Positions 14,788 through 18,103 of a DNA stretch of 18,103 nucleotides are shown here, piece after piece. Source of the stretch: Bacillota bacterium (GTDB taxonomy: Bacteria; Bacillota; Bacilli; Alicyclobacillales; Alicyclobacillaceae); assembly GCA_021820805.1 (NCBI GenBank), contig JAKADF010000018.1, forward strand, positions 1 through 18,103, read 5' to 3'. Below the pieces are notes generated by a model that was given only the letters and a program-made list of their open reading frames with translations, was not told the origin of the DNA and made no database searches. Each line of letters opens with the position of its first letter. The first letter of the stretch is position 1. The position numbers and the translations under genes are program-made.

Positions 14788-15696
14788 ATGGCAGCAGCAG
14801 AAGGAGTAAAAGACACAGCCGTTGTCGGGCGGGGCGTTCCATCCGTTTCCACCCGTTCAAGGAACCCTGTTTTTAAGTTTATAAGACGGAATAGATCGCT
14901 TACGATTGGCGGCTTTATAGTATTTGTGATTTTGTTTATTGCTGTCTTTGCAAATTGGATAGCCCCATACCCACCAAACCATATTGACTATACGAACGTT
15001 CTACATGGTTTTAGTTCAAAGCATCTATTAGGTTCTGATGAGCTTGGCCGAGATGAACTGGCCAGAATTCTTGTTGGCGCTCGTACGTCAATGGAAGTAT
15101 CTTTAGGTGCAGTTGTCTTTGCTTTGGTGATTGGAATTCCAATCGGGCTAATCTCTGGTTTTTACAAAGGGTTTATCGATGAATGGTTAGTGATGCGGGT
15201 GATTGATGCACTCCAAGCTTTTCCGTTCTTGATTCTTGCATTAGTTTTAGCTGCAGTGCTAGGATCTGGTATCCGAAATGCTACAATCGCTATTGGCATT
15301 GGTTATCTGCCAATTTTTGTCCGAATTATTCGCGGACAAGTGCTTGCAGAAACACGAAAAGAATATATTGAGGCTGCGAGAATGATTGGCGCGAGCGATT
15401 GGCGTATTATGTTGATTCACATTTTCCCAAATGTCCTGTCACCGCTGATTGTACAGGCAACTATTGCAATGGCAAGCGGTATTGTGGCAGAAGCAAGCCT
15501 AAGCTATTTGGGACTAGGAGCACAACCGCCGACGGCTAGTTGGGGATCGATGCTGCATACGGCTCAGGGCTATCTTGCACAGGCACCATGGCTAGCTGTT
15601 GTACCAGGTATCGCAATTATCATTGCGGTTCTTGGATTCAATATGCTCGGGGATGGTCTGCAAGATTTGTTGGATCCGAAGGCCCGTCAAAGATAA
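14788..15696 (+). CDS. Peptide ABC transporter permease, DppC/GsiD type
   Basis: 302 residues. A basic cytoplasmic N-terminus (about 1-38) is followed by the first membrane helix (38-57), the branch motif HLLGSDELGRDELARILVGAR (79-99) and the EAA loop EAARMIGASDWR with HIFPNVLSP (194-219). C-terminal SYLGLGAQPP and MLGDGLQDLLDP are conserved in DppC proteins. ATG at 14788 with AGGAGG 11 nt upstream, located in the 3' end of the previous gene. No DppD/DppF-type ATPase follows; the next gene is a gamma-glutamyltransferase. Confidence 0.94.
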   Translation: MAAAEGVKDTAVVGRGVPSVSTRSRNPVFKFIRRNRSLTIGGFIVFVILFIAVFANWIAPYPPNHIDYTNVLHGFSSKHLLGSDELGRDELARILVGARTSMEVSLGAVVFALVIGIPIGLISGFYKGFIDEWLVMRVIDALQAFPFLILALVLAAVLGSGIRNATIAIGIGYLPIFVRIIRGQVLAETRKEYIEAARMIGASDWRIMLIHIFPNVLSPLIVQATIAMASGIVAEASLSYLGLGAQPPTASWGSMLHTAQGYLAQAPWLAVVPGIAIIIAVLGFNMLGDGLQDLLDPKARQR

Positions 15697-15725
15697 CTAA
15701 GAAATCGTCAAGGGAGCGACCTCAA

Positions 15726-17333
15726 GTGAAAAGTGATTACCTTCATCATCCTTATACTTCACAAAGATACACGGTATTTGGGTCGCGAGGCATGATAGCA
15801 ACGTCCCATCAGCTCGCGGCACAGGCGGGACTTGATGTTTTAAAACGCGGTGGGAATGCCATTGATGCTGCGATTGCAACAGCTGCGGCACTCACAGTTG
15901 TTGAACCGACGTCAAATGGTATCGGCGGTGATGCGTTTGCGCTTGTATGGACAAAAGGAAAATTGTACGGACTAAATTCAAGCGGGCCATCGCCCAAAAG
16001 CATTTCTATCGAAGCGGTGAAAAAGGCTGGATATACTGAAATGCCGAAATATGGATTTATTCCAGTTACTGTTCCTGGCGCGCCTGCAGGGTGGGCGAGT
16101 CTTTCAGAACGGTTCGGTCGGCTGCCTTTGACTGAGTCTATGGCACCTGCGATTGAACTCGCAGAGAAGGGTCATCCAGTTGCACCAATTGCAGCGAAGT
16201 TTTGGAATCGAGCTTTTCAGAACTATCTACGTGAAGCAAAAGGCGACGAATTTGCAAGTTGGTTTGATACATTTGCTATAGGAGGGCGCCCCCCGGAAGC
16301 TGGTGAAGTTTGGTGCTCAGCGGATCATGCAAGGACACTTCAAGAAATTGCTGAAACAAACGCAAAATCTTTTTATCAAGGTGAACTTGCAGAAAAAATT
16401 AGTGCATTTTCGAAGCAGTTTGGCGGCTTTTTGAGTCAAGAAGACTTAGCAGAATTCTCGCCAGATTGGGTTGAACCAATTTCGGTTAACTATCACGGAT
16501 ATGATGTTTGGGAGATTCCGCCGAACGGTCAAGGACTCATTACACTATTAGCATTAAATATCCTGAAAGAGTTCGATTTCACTGAACGCGATAATATCAA
16601 CACATACCACAAGCAGCTGGAAGCAATAAAATTAGCGTTTGCGGATGGAAAACATTACATTACGGATTTGAATCATATGGCAACCTCTCTTGAAGCCTTA
16701 CTGTCTCCGGCATACGGAAGAGAGAGAGCCAAACTGATTGGCGACACTGCATGTATGCCCGAACCAGGACATCCTCCAAACGGCGGCACGGTATATCTAG
16801 CGACTGCAGACGGCGAAGGTAATATGGTGTCATTTATCCAGAGCAATTATATGGGATTTGGATCTGGTCTGGTTGTGCCTGGAACAGGCATTGCTCTTCA
16901 AAACAGAGGTCATACCTTCTCGCTTGATGAAAACCACATTAATCATTTGGAGCCTGGCAAGCGAACCTACCACACCATTATTCCTGGATTCTTAACTAAG
17001 GGTGGAAACCCTGTAGGGCCGTTTGGCGTAATGGGCGGTTATATGCAGCCTCAGGGACATTTGCAAGTTGTAATGAACACGGTTGATTTTGGAATGAACC
17101 CGCAGGCTGCACTTGATGCTCCTAGATGGCAATGGATGAAAGATAATGAAATAAGTTTTGAGTGGAATACTCCACAAGATATTGTTCTGGGACTAGCGAA
17201 CAAAGGGCATGTTGTAAATGTTGCTGCAGATTCAGCAGGTTTTGGCAGAGGGCAGATTATTTGGCGCCTCCAGAATGGTGTGCTTGCAGGCGGCACTGAG
17301 TCCCGTACAGACAGCCAAATTGCTGTTTGGTAA
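15726..17333 (+). CDS. Gamma-glutamyltransferase family protein, cytoplasmic (YwrD-like)
   Basis: 535-residue Ntn-hydrolase proenzyme that would cleave or transfer gamma-glutamyl groups. Landmarks: GGNAIDAAIA (42-51), EPTSNGIGGDAF (60-71), IPPNGQG (264-270), then NGGTVYLATADGEGN, where Thr355 is the expected self-cleavage site and N-terminal nucleophile of the small subunit, GSGLVVPGTGIALQNRG (379-395), DAPRWQ (464-469) and GGTESRTDSQ (522-531). The GTG start at 15726 is supported by AAGGGAG 9 nt upstream; the open frame extends back to 15540 inside the permease gene but has no good start. There is no signal peptide, unlike secreted GGT, so it should act on imported substrate, matching its place behind the peptide transporter genes. 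Substrate (glutathione, gamma-glutamyl amines or gamma-polyglutamate fragments) is not determined. Confidence 0.9.
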   Translation: MKSDYLHHPYTSQRYTVFGSRGMIATSHQLAAQAGLDVLKRGGNAIDAAIATAAALTVVEPTSNGIGGDAFALVWTKGKLYGLNSSGPSPKSISIEAVKKAGYTEMPKYGFIPVTVPGAPAGWASLSERFGRLPLTESMAPAIELAEKGHPVAPIAAKFWNRAFQNYLREAKGDEFASWFDTFAIGGRPPEAGEVWCSADHARTLQEIAETNAKSFYQGELAEKISAFSKQFGGFLSQEDLAEFSPDWVEPISVNYHGYDVWEIPPNGQGLITLLALNILKEFDFTERDNINTYHKQLEAIKLAFADGKHYITDLNHMATSLEALLSPAYGRERAKLIGDTACMPEPGHPPNGGTVYLATADGEGNMVSFIQSNYMGFGSGLVVPGTGIALQNRGHTFSLDENHINHLEPGKRTYHTIIPGFLTKGGNPVGPFGVMGGYMQPQGHLQVVMNTVDFGMNPQAALDAPRWQWMKDNEISFEWNTPQDIVLGLANKGHVVNVAADSAGFGRGQIIWRLQNGVLAGGTESRTDSQIAVW

Positions 17334-17341
17334 GATACAGA

Positions 17342-17356
17342 AGGCATGTAATGCCT
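17342..17356 (+). other. Short hairpin after the GGT gene
   Basis: AGGCAT-GTA-ATGCCT, a perfect 6-bp stem 8 nt after the stop codon, not followed by a T tract. Possibly an mRNA 3' structure preceding the real terminator. Confidence 0.3.
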
Positions 17357-17395
17357 GATGCATTTTAAGGTTACGATGGCATCACTCGAGTATCT

Positions 17396-17433
17396 AGGAG
17401 AGCCTGCATTCTTGAGGCTCTCCTTATTTATTA
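17396..17433 (+). terminator. Rho-independent terminator of the gntR-ABC-ggt operon
   Basis: AGGAGAGCCT (17396-17405) pairs perfectly with AGGCTCTCCT (17415-17424) over 10 bp with a 9-nt loop, followed by TATTTATTA. Strong stem, moderate U tract. Confidence 0.8.
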
Positions 17434-17461
17434 AAGGATATCTAAGTCTAAAAGAAATTCC

Positions 17462-17490
17462 TTGACAAGAACCTGAAAGAACAATATGTT
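17462..17490 (+). promoter_or_regulatory. Sigma-A promoter of the LacI-family regulator gene
   Basis: Perfect -35 TTGACA (17462-17467), 17-nt spacer, TATGTT (17485-17490, 4/6). Transcription start expected near 17497. Confidence 0.6.
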
Positions 17491-17504
17491 GAGAATATAA
17501 AGAA

Positions 17505-17520
17505 ATGAAACCGGTACCAT
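17505..17520. promoter_or_regulatory. LacI/CcpA-type operator candidate
   Basis: ATG-N2-ACCGGT-N2-CAT, a 16-bp interrupted palindrome with the central CG usual in LacI-family operators, placed about 10-25 bp after the predicted transcription start. TGAAACCGGTACCA (17506-17519) also fits the Bacillus cre consensus TGWAANCGNTNWCA with one mismatch, so either autoregulation or CcpA control is possible. Confidence 0.5.
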
Positions 17521-17541
17521 AGATAAAGGAATGAACTCACA

Positions 17542-18103
17542 ATGGCAGAGCTTACAACTAGAAGAGCAACAATTGATGATGTTGCTTCTCTAGCTGGTGT
17601 GTCAAAAACGACGGTGTCAAGGTATTTGGCTGGTAATGTAGACGTACTGGCCAAAGAAACTTATCAAAAGATAAAGGCTGCGATAGAGACGCTTGGCTAT
17701 CGGCCCAGCCGAATGGCGAGCGCGCTTAAAAATGGTCGCAGCTATTTAATTGGGATGATTATTGCCGATATTACAAATCCATACTCTACCGCAATCTTGC
17801 GCGGGGCAGAAGATGTGTGCAATCAGAGTGGATACAGTCTCATGGTTTGCAATACGGATAATGACCCGGAAAAAGAGCGTCAGTATATTTTTACGCTTCA
17901 GTCACATAGAATTGATGGACTCATAATGAATACAACTGGTCGAAATAATGATTTTTTACGTCAACTTAGTGCTGACGATACTGCGATTGTTTTAGTTGAC
18001 CGTGAAGTGCCAGATTTGCCTTTTGACCTAGTGACCGTTGATAACCAGGGCGCAGTCGAAGAAATGGTGATGTTTTTATTAAACAGAGGATATGAGCGAA
18101 TTG
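17542..18103 (+). CDS. LacI-family transcriptional regulator (partial, C-terminus outside window)
   Basis: 187 residues are visible. N-terminal LacI HTH at about 9-31 (TIDDVASLAGVSKTTVSRYLAG) with hinge region GYRPSRMASALKNGRS (about 53-68). The periplasmic-binding-protein-like effector domain begins LIGMIIADITNPY and continues through YSLMVCNTDNDPEKE and HRIDGLIMNTTG, typical of sugar-responsive members. ATG at 17542 with AAAGGA upstream. It starts a new transcription unit after the GGT terminator; regulated genes and effector probably lie beyond the right edge. Confidence 0.93.
   Translation, partial: MAELTTRRATIDDVASLAGVSKTTVSRYLAGNVDVLAKETYQKIKAAIETLGYRPSRMASALKNGRSYLIGMIIADITNPYSTAILRGAEDVCNQSGYSLMVCNTDNDPEKERQYIFTLQSHRIDGLIMNTTGRNNDFLRQLSADDTAIVLVDREVPDLPFDLVTVDNQGAVEEMVMFLLNRGYERI

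Noticed and set aside
15540..15725. N-terminal extension of the gamma-glutamyltransferase inside the DppC gene
   Set aside because: It overlaps conserved permease sequence in another frame; the GTG at 15726 has a good AAGGGAG site and matches the family's N-terminus.

Overview
The window reads as chromosomal DNA of a low-to-mid GC Bacillota, probably a spore-forming bacillus. The clues are AGGAGG-type ribosome binding sites, frequent TTG and GTG starts, sigma-A style promoters (TTGACA/TATAAT), and gene families typical of Bacillales (MurR/MurQ/NamZ/AmiE, YwrD-like gamma-glutamyltransferase, DUF1641). An Alicyclobacillus-like genus is possible, but the sequence alone does not settle this. No phage, IS element, CRISPR array, rRNA or tRNA was seen.

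Region A (1-7499) is a cell-wall amino-sugar (MurNAc/muropeptide) salvage locus built as two divergent units. Leftward: a MurR/RpiR regulator, two CUT1-type sugar ABC permeases and a lipoprotein solute-binding protein cut by the window edge. Rightward: NamZ (exo-beta-N-acetylmuramidase, DUF1343), MurQ (MurNAc-6-P etherase), an AmiE-like serine hydrolase and a BadF-type MurNAc/GlcNAc kinase (MurK-like). The inferred route is ABC import of muropeptides or MurNAc, cytoplasmic trimming, kinase phosphorylation to MurNAc-6-P, then MurQ conversion to GlcNAc-6-P. It differs from the B. subtilis version by having an ABC importer plus kinase where that has the MurP PTS, and by having NamZ and AmiE homologues without signal peptides. 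The murR and namZ promoters overlap at their -10 boxes inside an inverted repeat.

Region B (7500-8236) holds a decayed, truncated and frameshifted MFS sugar-efflux-type transporter on the minus strand, then a short gap. Region C (8237-10910) has a long-chain acyl-CoA synthetase whose reading frame appears to lose a tail-anchor-like C-terminus through a 1-nt frame change, then a DUF1641 protein preceded by a palindrome and followed by a terminator. Region D (10982-11530) has a small acidic repeat protein on the minus strand and a regulatory stretch with palindromes.

Region E (11531-17433) is a second uptake operon: GntR/FadR regulator, peptide-type (DppA/GsiB) binding protein, DppB and DppC permeases, and a cytoplasmic gamma-glutamyltransferase, closed by a terminator. 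It looks suited to importing and cleaving gamma-glutamyl peptides such as glutathione. Neither ABC system has an ATPase gene in the window. Region F (17434-18103) is a promoter, operator and the N-terminal part of a LacI-family regulator that runs off the edge.
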